DNA of 64,000 nt from Chrysoperla carnea (taxonomy: Eukaryota; Arthropoda; Insecta; Neuroptera; Chrysopidae). Position 1 is the first letter of the stretch; each line of letters opens with the position of its first letter. The position numbers and the translations under genes were made by a program. A model generated the notes under the pieces. It did not search any database, was not told the origin of the DNA, and worked only from the letters and a program-made list of their open reading frames with translations. This document shows positions 39,297-50,693 of this stretch, piece by piece. Location of the stretch: contig NC_058338.1 of assembly GCF_905475395.1 (NCBI RefSeq), positions 13,406,935 to 13,470,934 on the forward strand, given 5' to 3'.

Positions 39297-40369
39297 TTAT
39301 AAATATTTGCTTAGTTTTTCCTTTAAATAATATAAAATTTCTTTATTATAAGCCACATCTTTACGCAACAATAATGAATTAACAAAATTATTCAAATCCT
39401 CATCTTCATGTTTAATTGTTCCACGCAGTTTATTTAGTTTTCTATTTATTCTAACCATTTCCATTTGCGTATCTTTTAATTCAGATAATTTATCTAATTT
39501 AAAATCATCCATATCCTTTAACACACCATTTTCAGAGAGAAAATCGTAAATTGAAAATAAATTCTATGCTATTCATACAGGTGATTTTTTTTAAATATTC
39601 AGCTAATTTTATCAAAACGAATTGGAACATTAAATTTAAAAAATCAACAAACCTAACGGCGTTAAATAAAAACTGAAAAGAATAAAACAAGTCCAGTACT
39701 TTTAATAGTGACTAACAGTCGGGATCCATTAAAATTTATACCGACTCAAATGGTCCTAATAATGGCGCCCGACTGTTAAAGTCGCTTTGTAAATTACTAG
39801 ACTTGTTTTATTCTTTTCAGTTTTTATTTATCGCAGTCGGGTTTTAGATTTTTAAATTTATTTCTTTTATTTTACATTTTTTAGTTTGGATTTTAAAACT
39901 CTGATTATAATATTCAGGGCCTTTAAATCTTTGAAATAGAAAGAAGTTTTTATTATTATATGAACATACATACATTATCAAATGTACGATTGGCAACATC
40001 AGTTTTAAAACTATCTTTAGTTGATATCCTGAACTGACGAGTCGGATCACATAAACACGATTTATCCGAACAACAAACAGTATCTTTAATATCATTAAAG
40101 ACAACTTTTGATAAATTTACAAAATCTGCCACAGATGACAAACGTACTAATAGCGCATGAAAATCACGTTTTTGTTCTGGATTCATTTCCATTCTTTTAT
40201 ATAAATTTAAAAACAACAAATCCTTTTTATTAAGACCTGGTAAAACTTTTGGCTTCAATGACTCTTGTTTGTATTTCTTTGCCATATCTGTCTCTGAAAT
40301 CATAAAATCTTCATTAACTGACATCACATCGATACTAGATAGACTGTCGTCATTGTGAGCCATATCCAT
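39297..40369 (-). CDS. Gene B, paralogue of the unrecognised two-exon family
   Basis: Exons 40369-39974 and 39515-39297, joined in phase 0 (donor GTATGT, acceptor TTAAAG); 204 aa, intact. The N-terminus is acidic. Residues about 50-130 hold the family core: LNKKDLLFLNLYKR, EQKRDFHALLVRLSSV and CCSDKSCLCDPTRQFR, where the Cys cluster could bind metal or stay reduced. Exon 2 is a coiled coil (MVRINRKLNKLRGTIKHEDE, VAYNKEILYYLKEKL). There is no signal peptide, so a cytoplasmic protein is expected. I recognise no known family. An X-box-like motif lies 153 bp upstream, and a MITE sits in the intron. It shares intron position, phase and exon 2 length (219 nt) with A and C. Confidence 0.75.
39652..39841. 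mobile_element. MITE with perfect 30-bp inner inverted repeat, in the gene B intron
   Basis: The arm at 39664-39693 (AAATAAAAACTGAAAAGAAT...) is the exact reverse complement of 39800-39829. The match continues outward at lower identity to CCTAACGGCG / CGCAGTCGGG (39652-39841, about 190 bp). No target-site duplication was recognised. No coding content. Confidence 0.8.
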
Positions 40370-40521
40370 GTTATTAAGGCATAATTAAATCTGGATGACT
40401 TGAATAATTTTTATTGGATATTACAATTTTGTACGCAAAGTTGATATATAGGTACGTTTAATTTAATGCGGTGTCACAACAAAGACCAAAGAAATCGAAT
40501 TTTTTTTATCAGGTAACTGTA

Positions 40522-40534
40522 GTTGCCTAGATAC
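40522..40534 (-). promoter_or_regulatory. X-box (RFX)-like motif upstream of gene B
   Basis: Minus strand GTATCTAGGCAAC, 152 bp before the gene B ATG, in the same orientation relative to the gene as in A and C. Half-site GGCAAC fits RRNRAC. Confidence 0.5.
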
Positions 40535-41398
40535 ACACAAGATTGGTTACACCAGTAACAGAGGACCCCGGACACAATACATAGTTTTTGGTTTCGGTTA
40601 AATTTTTTTGAAAGCTATGGATTAAGTTAGTTTTGATCATGATGATCAAAAGGTCTTGTGGATTCAACCTTCATAAATCCTTTCCTTCCGAGCTATGGTC
40701 CTTCAAAGGTTATTTTGGTGAAATATAACAATATAACAAACATTTCTAAAAATAAATTATAGAGCTGAGTTTGGCTTTACTTTCGGTGTCCATTGACCAA
40801 ATAATTAATAATAATGATACACCATTAATTCCATTTTATATATTTTTATTAAATGTACAAAAAAGAAAAACAAAACAGGATGACACGTATTCTTAACTTT
40901 AAAAATGTTCAATATCTAATTATTATATTTACCCAAGTTCTGTTCCAAAAGGGGTAATAGTGTCATTTGCCCTTTTCATAATGTATAAAAGCCTCTTTTA
41001 TGTAATTAGGAAAACTCGGTGCTCAAAGTCACATAAGGGAGTAAAAAATATTCTATTATTATAATATTCTTATAATAATCTGAAATCTTTCATGATTTCA
41101 TGAGAGGTTTTTTAATGAGCTCATTACATACTAACTTATCCAATTAATAAAATGGACAATATGAACGTGGACAACTGAACTTCGTTTAACAACCTTTTCA
41201 AGAGAAATTTATTTTGACGGAAGCGTATGCGTATATAGTCCATCTAAATAGCGGCGAATGTATGATGTACGCATAAGTTTCTTTCAAAATTCTTCTGTCA
41301 CACATAGCTATGCCTTTTTCATTCGAATAAACTATTGACTAATAAGTATCACATAAACTTAAGAATATGGTCCCTGTTTTAGGTGGTTATCAATCTTA
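40535..41398. other. Region between genes B and C
   Basis: AT-rich sequence with no gene I can support. It should contain the gene C 3' UTR. Confidence 0.4.
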
Positions 41399-42202
41399 TT
41401 ACATATAAGACCTACGTAACTTTTCTTCTAAATAATGCAATTTTTCTTTATTATGTTGTACATCTTTAAACAGTAATGATTCAACAAAATTATTCAAATC
41501 TTCATCTTCATGTTTAATTATTCCTCTCAGTTTGGTTAATTCTCTATTTATTTTAGTTAACTCATTTTCTGTGTTTTTTAATTCAGCTAATTTTTCAATT
41601 TCGAAATCATCGACAGCCTTTAACAAAATACCTAATTACAAGACTAACCAAATTCATAATTCAAATAATTCCGTTGATGCTGATGGGTCCGTTGACAGAC
41701 TGACAGTGTTGGAACTTTCTTTGATAAGTTGATTTAGAGCTTTGAAATATAAACAATTGCTTAAGAGATATATACAAATACATACTTTACCAAATGTACG
41801 TTTGCCAACGTGATTTTGATAAGCGTATTTAGTTGATATCCTGAATTGATGAGTCGGATCACATAAACATCGTTTATCCGGACAACAAATAGTATGTTTA
41901 ACATCATTAAAAATTTCTTTTGATACATCTATTAAATCCTTTACTGATGACATACGTATTAATAACACATGTAAATCACGTTTTTGTTTCGTAGTTAGTC
42001 CGATTCTTTTATAGAAGTTTAATAATGACAGTTCCTTTTCAGTAAGATTTGGTATTACCGAAGGACTTTTATATGCGTATTCTGGTTTCCCTTGTTTCTT
42101 GACCCGGGGCCAAACACCAAAAGTGTCTGAAATTGGAACGAGATATTCTTCATCAGCTGGCAAAACTGTTAAACTACGACTGTCGTCATCGTGATCATCC
42201 AT
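41399..42202 (-). CDS. Gene C, paralogue of the unrecognised two-exon family
   Basis: Exons 42202-41786 and 41617-41399, joined in phase 0; 211 aa, intact. An acidic start (MDDHDDDSRSLTVLPADEEY) is followed by the family core LTEKELSLLNFYKRIGL, KQKRDLHVLLIRMSSVKDLI and CCPDKRCLCDPTHQFRISTK, then RTFGK at the splice site. Exon 2 is a coiled coil (LTKINRELTKLRGIIKHEDE) of the same 219-nt length as in A and B. The intron is the shortest of the three (168 bp). An X-box-like motif lies 113 bp upstream. Function unknown; the promoter motif hints at ciliated cells. Comparing the three, the CC-x-DK-x-CLCDP-xx-QFR block is the best conserved part. Confidence 0.75.
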
Positions 42203-42314
42203 GTTTAAGTAAGGAATAAAGACTGACTCTCGATGATTCGAATAATTTTTACAGAATATTACTATTTTGAATAGAAATTTAATAAATAATTTTAAGATTT
42301 AGTAAAAGAAAATC

Positions 42315-42327
42315 GTCGCCTAGATAC
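42315..42327 (-). promoter_or_regulatory. X-box (RFX)-like motif upstream of gene C
   Basis: Minus strand GTATCTAGGCGAC, 112 bp before the gene C ATG. GGCGAC still fits RRNRAC. Same orientation and similar distance as in A and B, although the surrounding sequence has diverged. Confidence 0.5.
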
Positions 42328-42565
42328 AAACAAATATATAGTGTGAGATTGGCCTGAGCACAGAAATCACTCAAAAGGGGGCTCGAACTTTTGATCATCA
42401 TGGAGATTAAAAATTCCATATCCGTCATTTTTCTTCTGTTCACTATTTTTGGAACATTCTATTTAATCACATACTGATTGATGGGAAAAAATTTACCTTT
42501 TACTCCTGAGTAAAATAAAAATTCGTACTTTAAATGTATTTATAATTTAAATTTTTTACACAAAT

Positions 42566-42710
42566 ACCATAGAGCTGCAAAGTTGGGGAGAGACAGATAA
42601 AGTATGCCTTCGTATGTCTAATACGTTTACAATTTCTGCCTCTTTCTACCTCTCTCGCTGCTATCAAGAATTTACTTTTTGCGTTTCCTATGTTTATACA
42701 GCTTTATAGT
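42566..42710. repeat. Palindromic MITE-like element, copy 2
   Basis: A shorter relative of the element at 1309-1546, with ACCATAGAGCTG at the left and CAGCTTTATAGT at the right. It lies about 95 bp beyond the SKI2 stop codon, so it may fall in the SKI2 3' UTR. Confidence 0.55.
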
Positions 42711-42804
42711 ATAATCTCTATACAAATAAGAGTATACTGATTTATGATTTTGCTAAGCAAAAGCAAGTTTATTAAATAATTAAATACAAAATAATGTAGC
42801 ATTT

Positions 42805-45800
42805 TTACACTTTAATAGTAGTATCATCTTGTGTATATAAACTGGCAGCAAAAACAATATCACGTTTTACACAATTTGATGCTTCTTCCATTTTGGTCAA
42901 TAATTTTGGATCGCCAATAATAACAGCTGCATCTTTAACATCATTTAATGTTTCGTTTAATTGTTGAATACAACGGACAATAATACCTTCTTGTATATCA
43001 GTTTTTTCCATAATTTTTCCAAAAGGCTAAACAAACAAAAAAATTATGTAAAACACAAAACTAAAAAGAAAGGACCAAATTTTTAGTAACGTACTTCTTG
43101 CATTGCCCAATCATAAACCACTTCAACTAGTCCAAAATTTAATTCTTCACTTGCTAAAATTTCATCATCACTAATAGCATATTTTCTTTCTACATCTTTA
43201 ATATCAGCTTTAATTTTTTCAATTGCTTGTTTTCCCTATGAAATAAAATAGAAAAAAGTTAAAAAATTTAAAAGAAGTTGGTATTTTTTTTAAATAATTA
43301 CTTCTAATAGAGTTTTTGTCATATTTGGTTCAACATCTGTTTTGGCTTGAAACACTAAACATGATAATAATGCAGCTACTTCTTCAGCACGTAAGCCCGT
43401 TAGCACATTACGTAAAACTAATTCAGTAAGTATTAATTCATTTGTACCAATTTGGCAGGCAACTTTTCCTTTCAATTTAACTGTAAAATAAAACTGACAA
43501 TAAATTCAAAAAATCTTAATAACATATGATCGAAAGTTAAAATTTAATGAAACCTTCGACACAAACTCAGATACTAAACGAATGAACCGATTTTGATTTT
43601 GTTTTGTTTGAAAGGTAATTTGATCACGAGTGTTTTTAATATTTTCCAGTTTCTCTAGAAATTCTAAAGTCGCACTTAATACATAGCTAAAAACACTGCC
43701 GATCAAATTACATTTCAAACAAACAAAAAATCAAAATCGGTTCATCCGTTTAGAAGCTACGATGCTACAGACAGATATACATACACACACACACACACAC
43801 ACACACTTAGCTGTCAAGCTTATAACACAACTAAAACAGGCAGGTCTGTAACTAGGGCGTGGCAAAAGGAGGCACCCGTCACCGGTGCATTAGAAAAAGA
43901 GGAGGAACAAAACAAAACGTATGATTTATACGTAAAAAGTTTGATACATAAAGTCGTAAACTTAAAAAATTCGATTTTTTGTTAACACAGGCAAATTTTA
44001 TACGATTTTATTGGATTTTTTTTTGAAACCCACTAATTTTGGGTCATTCTTTTCAGCTGTGGTGCCAGTTTTTCGGTAGTTATCATTTATGTGTTGACTT
44101 CCGTAACTAGGATTCCACATTCTGGAAATCTATTAGAGCTAGGTTAAGTTTGATCATAAATTTGAAAAGTATGTCCCAAATTAAGTAGGATTACATACTA
44201 GGTTTATCAAAATTTGATAAATATAGCGGTCAAACTTATAACACTCTTTTTTTTTGGGTCAGGATTTAAAAAATAACAATGGTCACTGTTAAACTAGTGG
44301 CACAATTAAAGCAAATCATACTTACTTCGGCGTTGTGTATCAATATAATCCAATTCCATTAATGTTGCAATACGGCTCTCATATTCTGGATACAATGACA
44401 TACTTTGATGTGAGATACAATATTCTAAATTACGTCGTTTATCCTCTAAATGTTTCTTTTTATAAACTTCTTCAAATTGTTTATCAAAATTAGCAATTTT
44501 TGTATATTCAATCATTTTATTTAATTTTGATTGTAATTGTGTTAATTGATCCATTTTCATTAATATCTCTAAATTTTTCACTTTTAAATCCGTGATCACA
44601 TTTAAATATTTCATAGCACTTTTTGTTTTTGTATTATGTGTTAATTTTGTTAATTCTTGTATTGCTTCATTGCATGTTTTACCAATTGGATCGTTACGGA
44701 ATCGTTCAATTTGTCTTTTATCCCAATCCTTTAACACTAAATCTGTGTCTATTTTTAATACTTTTGCAACTATTTCAAATATATCAATTGATGTAATTGT
44801 TATTACTTCGTGACCACCCACACCATCTGGTTGAAATAGTGATTCAGATGCAAATGATAACATTTTATAATATTCATCTGATGGTTCTTCTTCTTTATTT
44901 AAATTCTTGTTAGTATCTAAAATTACATACACTTAATTAAATTCGAACAGGAGCGGATTTACGAATTTGCCGCCCATAGGCAAGCATCAAAGAGCCGCCT
45001 TTTTTTATAAACAAAAATCTGTTTTATTTATTTGGAAATTGAAAAATATTTAATATAATAAATGAAATAACTTTTTAATATCTAAGTATACGATCTCTGA
45101 CCTTGAATATCAAAGGGTACTTCAATCGTGGTTCAGAGAACAGTGTTTCATGCAAACCCTTCTATAATTCATTCGATCATCTCTAAATAAAAACTTTAAG
45201 ATCAAAATGAAAATTTCTCTATTGGAAAATTTACCTTGATTGGGTAAAATTTTCGTTGTTAATCGTATATCATCATTTTCTTGAGTTTTTTGGTGATTTA
45301 AAACCAGAACCACATACGCCGTATCTTTTTTACTTTGAACATTTAACAACAATGCTAATTTGTTAATATGATGTTTATAGTTTATCAGCAATAATCGTCC
45401 AGGTACTAATTCTTTTAAAGCAAATTTTTGCAATATATTAGGCTACAATCAAACAAATAAATTTATTTTCCAAGCAAAAAATAAAAAAATTTAAATTAAT
45501 ACAAACCCAAATAGATTTACGAAGATCTAAATAGCTCGATGCAGCATCATAATATAATGCCAATTTTTGTAAATGTTCAGCAATATTTTTTGGTAGATTT
45601 TCTAATTGTTTTTCAGTATTTTCCAGTTCTTTCTTTAATATAACAGCGCGTGTTCGATGCTCAACTTCACGAAAACTATGCGATAACATACCTTCCACAG
45701 TTAATGATTCCACTCTTAATAAATTTAATAACATTCCGTAAGTTAGACGAAATTGGGATTGTAATTTTTCTGGTTTACCTTAAACAAAAAGAAACAAATG

Positions 45801-48800
45801 TAATTTCAGAAAATTTTCTTGATAGCATAACATGAAGTTTTCAGGAATTATTTTTTAGTAGTTCAGAATTATACGATTTTGCTCTTAGTTTTTCCCTCTG
45901 CCCTCTTTAGCCAGGGACCCCTTTTGACACCAAGAAATATTAAGAACATTAATCAACGCTAAACTATTAAAATTTTGTTAAACAAAAATCCTAAATACGC
46001 TACTGAATAAAATGCACGCTAAATTAATGTAATGTCTATCCTTTAAAAAAGACATTTTTAATATTTTTTTAAATAATGAAACATAATTTTTTTAAATACT
46101 TACCCAGCATCATAGCTTTCAATTGTTCCATTGATGGAACTTGCCCCTTACAAATAATAATCACAGTACCCTCATCATCATGGCCTCGACGCCCTGCACG
46201 TCCAGCCATTTGTATGTATTCAGCCGGCCATAAATCACGCGCTTGTTTACCATCAAATTTTCGAACAGCATCAAATAACACTGTTTTTGTTGGCATGTTA
46301 ACACCCATTGCAAATGTTTCAGTTGCAAACAAAATCTAAAATATACAAAAATTTTCGTTATACTGTTTAAAAATTTCGCTTATAATTTTTACTTATAATC
46401 TGAAATAAACTAAACCTTCTTCCAATCAAGAAGGTTTTTGTATAATTCAAATTTTACCTTAACCAATCCACTTTGGAATAACATCTCCACAATTTCTTTG
46501 AGAATTGGTAATATTCCACTGTGATGAACTCCAATTCCTTTTTCTAAACACTCTTGTAATTTAAGTACCTGTAATAAATTTTTTGGGTTATTCAAGAAAA
46601 AAAATTCTTTACATAAACAAATAAAATACCTGTGGTAATTTTTGATCTTCAGCTTTTAATCTTTTAATACACCTATTAAAAAACGAGTGAACACGATGTT
46701 TTTCCGTAGCGTCGTTTAAATCTATGGAACTTAATGCATCCGCATTTAAATCACAACGTTTTCGTGATAACGTGAACGCCACTAACGGTAACTTATCACC
46801 TCGCTTTAAGTGATCAATTAGACCAATCCACATTGTTTTCTCTTGATTTTGGGTATATTGTTGTTTCTGATTAGCTGCGTTACCTGATTTCGCTGATTTT
46901 GCTGCAACAGCCGCGTCATATCTAGAAAAAGATGGTAGTAGATTTATCAAATCACGGAAAGTTCAAAATGGTTTTAATCTGTTCTTTTGCATGTAAAGAA
47001 TTTTTTGAAGTATGGACTAATTTTTTTGCTTGTGCTATACGAGGTAAAAAATGAGGCAGTTCAAACTGAGCCGCCATAAGTGCTCTTACAGGTCATAAAT
47101 GAGAGTCCAGATCAAAGGCTTTCTAAACGTATGTAGCTTAGCGTATGTCATCTGTTAATAATCAAGCGAAATAGATGTAAAAAATTAATTTGAGTATTAC
47201 TTACCCTATTTTACTAAAATTACCATCAGCATCAACAATCATAAATCGATCATTTTTTGTACTTCCCCCACATCCTGTATATAAATAATGTACAAGTGGT
47301 ATAGGACGCTTGGGGGTACTAATCACATACACCTTACGTTGTTTTGTATAGCCAACCCAACTGGCAAATTCGAAAGTATTTGGGACGGTTGCGCTTAACA
47401 TTACAATTGTTACATGATCTGGTAATAATATTAATACTTCTTCCCAAACATGGCCACGCTTAAATTATACGTTCGAAATTTAAAACAGATATTAAAAAAA
47501 CAGTTAAAAACAAAAAACTGCACTTTCCTTGTAGGAAATGACTTTAAGTTAAATTATCTGAATCTATGTAACCTAGTCGTTCATTAATAGATCAACGGGT
47601 ACAAAGTTATTAGGAAGTCATTGTATACGCTCTTGAAGGCGTTTATTAATACCTATGTTTTAACTTCGACTTCCCTGGACTTCATATCCGTAGAGACCTT
47701 TGCTTTACTTCATTTACTATAAGAAAAGTGCAGAGTTCTATATGGGTAAAAATTTGAACTTACATCGGCATCATTTATATAATGAACTTCATCAAAAATA
47801 ACATATTCCAAATCTCTTGTAACGTCACTACCACAATAAAGCATTGATCGTAAAATTTCTGTGGTCATTATTAAACATGATCCAGTATCATTGATTTGGA
47901 AATCACCAGTAATTAGACCAACATCATTAAAAGTATGTTTAAAATCACGATATTTTTGATTTGATAACGCTTTTATTGGTGACGTATATATTGTTCGGGT
48001 CATATGCTGTTGTGACAATGCTATTGCATACTCAGCAACTACAGTTTTACCTGCCGAAGTATGAGCAGCTACAAATACATTCGAATGTTCTTCTAATTTT
48101 AAAATTGCCTAAAATTAAGCAGGAATTCATTTGTATAACTTTTCAATCGTATAGTTTTTATAGCGCCTTTTCTAGTGAAATACGTACTTGTTTCTGGAAT
48201 GTGTCTAATTCAAAATTATATTTATGCGCCATATGAGGTATTTTTTCATGAAAATCAGTAACTGGTTTATTAACGTCAATCATTTCAGCCCATTGTGAAT
48301 GTCTTGTACTAGATGATTGTGACGATGTTCCAGTTATATTTAATACAGGGATTGAACTCTCTTCTGGTATAACATTTTTATCATCAATAGTAAAGTTTGA
48401 CAACGAATCAATTGGTTTAGTTGATGTATTATCAACATTTTGATTATTATCTGTCCATAAACCTAAATTGAACAAATTTTTATAGAATTTGTGATACTAT
48501 ACAGAGTGTATCATGAATCACACAAAGTCTCAGAAGATAATCTAATCACTTATATGTGACTGAGAGAAAAATACATTTATCTTTTAAGACTATAAATTTA
48601 TATTTTAAAAAGTCCTGCTCTTTCGAAAGATTGACTCTTATAATATCCCATGAACAGCTAAATGAATTTTACCTAGTAAATCATTTTCTTCTTGAACAAC
48701 AGATAATAAATTTACAACCGATTCTTCAAGAGATTCTTCGTTTTCGATTTGCTGTTGATGTGGAGCATGTTCAGGTGGTGAATCGGTTACTAAAGTGCAA

Positions 48801-49572
48801 CCATCTTCACGAAATTGTAAACCGCGTGAAAATCCAGGTGGTATTGATAATAAATCTGTATATAAAAGAGTCTAGTTATTCAACTTTAGAGTTGTTTTCT
48901 ATTGGAAATCTCAAAACAATGTACCTTTACTCAAATCGATTTGTTCCTCCAATGTTATGTCTGAAATCGGATCGGGAAAGCCACCGGGCCAAAATGGATA
49001 GTTTCCTGCATTACCTCTAGTTTGTTCGGTTATTGGACCAGGTGCACGATTTAGAGAAGTTGAATTTTTAGGTGTTAGTCCAACTTCATCTACTGTCACT
49101 TCACAGAATTCTATTATTTTTCCTGTGAAGGGATGACGTTGGACCTAAATTAATGCATAAAGGTTAACTGTTAGTGCATTTACTTGATGACTTCGAATTA
49201 AATTAATCCTATTGCAATATAGTAAAGGAGTTTTAATAGTAAAAAAGACAAAAAAGATGAAGGCATAAAATAGACTTCGAGTATTTTTAAATTTCCACGG
49301 TTTAACTCAAGGAGTTGTTCTGCTGTCTAGGTAGTTTTTGCAAATGTCTGTATTAAAGCCAATTTATATCCGTTTTTATGACTTCCACTTACCTTTAAAG
49401 TGGTGGCTAGGGGAGAGTTTTCGAAGAAAAATAAATCGTTAATATCTGGTTCTCGAGGCCAAAACTGTTGACAACGTTCATAATCATGAATTGGGAGTCG
49501 ATCGGGATGTAATAAATATTCTTTCAATTGATCCTTTATGTCTGGTAAAATAGGAGGTGATCCAAAAGGCAA
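42805..49572 (-). CDS. SKI2 (SKIV2L/twister) RNA helicase of the SKI complex; first coding exon not found
   Basis: Fifteen exons: 49572-49393, 49144-48925, 48855-48673, 48462-48188, 48108-47764, 47458-47205, 46921-46630, 46568-46458, 46335-46104, 45778-45507, 45442-45235, 44916-44326, 43480-43302, 43235-43095, 43026-42805; 1234 residues, all in phase, against about 1200-1250 in the family. It is the DExH helicase that threads mRNA into the cytoplasmic exosome. Seen: N-terminal YPFWPGG and SIPPGF motifs, Walker [10 protein letters not shown] (about 300-308), DEVH box (about 390), SAT motif (MLSATVPN), motif [12 protein letters not shown], an arch/insertion domain, and the C-terminal DSHCT domain ending [13 protein letters not shown]. 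The first listed exon begins LPFG after an acceptor, so a short 5' exon lies between 49573 and about 50690. Most introns are short; 43481-44325 is filled with repeats. Confidence 0.95.
43570..44260. repeat. Repeat cluster in a SKI2 intron
   Basis: Inverted arms at 43570-43610 and 43717-43757 share AAATCAAAATCGGTTCAT and CGTTTAG. An (AC)12 microsatellite follows at 43783-43806, then a block resembling transposon ends (GTAACTAGGGCGTGGC, CACCCGTCACCGGTG, 43853-43895). After that comes a diverged single unit of the 316-bp satellite found at 56208-57340 (about 43960-44215, sharing CCCACTAATTTTGGGTCATT and GATTACATACT). Confidence 0.7.
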
Positions 49573-50693
49573 CTAAAATTTTTTAGACTTTATATTTAAT
49601 CATAAAATACACATACATTATTTTAAAAAATCCGAACTTAATTATTGACATAATTCCAAAAGAATACAATCCAAAAGAAAATCTTAAAAATAGAATTATA
49701 TCATTTTAAATACGAATTTTTCAAAATTATGGTATAGTTATACATTATTTTCGATCACCATATTCGAAGTGTTTTAAAATATGTCCAAAAAGTAACGTGC
49801 TTCTTAATCTTAGAATTCTAAAAATTTTTGAACTTTTAATGAATTTACGAATTTTAAGGCTTTTTATATCATTTTTATGTACTTTTCGACAATTTTTAAA
49901 AAGCTGGTGTAGAATTTTAGGTTAGATTTGTAAACATCTGATGTTGACAATTGGCTGTGTTTGGCAGAACAGAAAATTCGATTAGTTTATATCCTCAAAC
50001 AATGGCACCTTATGTATCTTTAAGAAAAAACATTAATACACCAGACAGGGGTGCTGGCTACACGGACAGAAACTAACTGGTCGCTCAGTTTGGCCAACCA
50101 CCTAATCATGGAGGTTATAAAGAAGGAGAACGATCGCTATAGAAAATATTGTCCCCAAAATATGGACAAAATAAGTGAGGCGCTGGGATCGCTACGTTGT
50201 CTCATTAAAAACGGGCTGTTGTGCGCTAATTTCAAATGATCTATCAACGTTTAATATACGTGTATATAATATCATTTAAAGGAAAAAAAAGCAAATAATG
50301 AAATTAATATTAATTATTATTATTATTTACCAATGAATAAATTATAAATTATCTATTCTACTTTATAAATTTATCTATACTACTTTATAAATTTGAATGG
50401 TACTAGCTTCATCTACTTCTACTTATAAACAGCTAACTTCGGAGATACTACTTACCGACGACAGCGCGGCTGGTGGCTGAAAAATGAACTATAAATCCTA
50501 CAAATTTTCAGGGACAGACGCGCTAATGCTTTAGCGCGTAGCGATCGTTCTCCTTCTTTATAACCTCCATGCACCTAATCCAGCCATATGCATAGAATAA
50601 ATGAGCTCCCGGACTACAATCAAAATTTGCAGGACGGAGCTCCTTTTTCAAATGATCTTCATTACTAATTGAGTATAATATTTGATTATAAAA
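49573..50693. other. Divergent region SKI2 / mRpL40
   Basis: Head-to-head intergenic region that must contain the missing first exon and promoter of SKI2 and the mRpL40 promoter. It is interrupted by the 464-bp MITE at 50108-50571. I could not pick the SKI2 first exon with confidence. Confidence 0.5.
50108..50571. mobile_element. MITE with perfect 32-bp TIRs and 9-bp TSD
   Basis: The arm 50108-50139 (ATGGAGGTTATAAAGAAGGA...) is the exact reverse complement of 50539-50570. The flanks CACCTAATC (50099-50107) and CACCTAATC (50572-50580) are an exact target-site duplication, with one extra G at 50571. The interior is AT-rich with no transposase frame. The perfect arms and exact TSD point to a recent insertion. 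Confidence 0.9.

Noticed and set aside
43506-43718. Open frame resembling a coiled-coil exon in a SKI2 intron
   Set aside because: It overlaps an inverted repeat arm (43570-43610), and the SKI2 exons on either side already join in phase without it.
50051-50239. 62-codon open frame upstream of mRpL40
   Set aside because: It crosses the MITE terminal repeat and its target-site duplication; no family resemblance.
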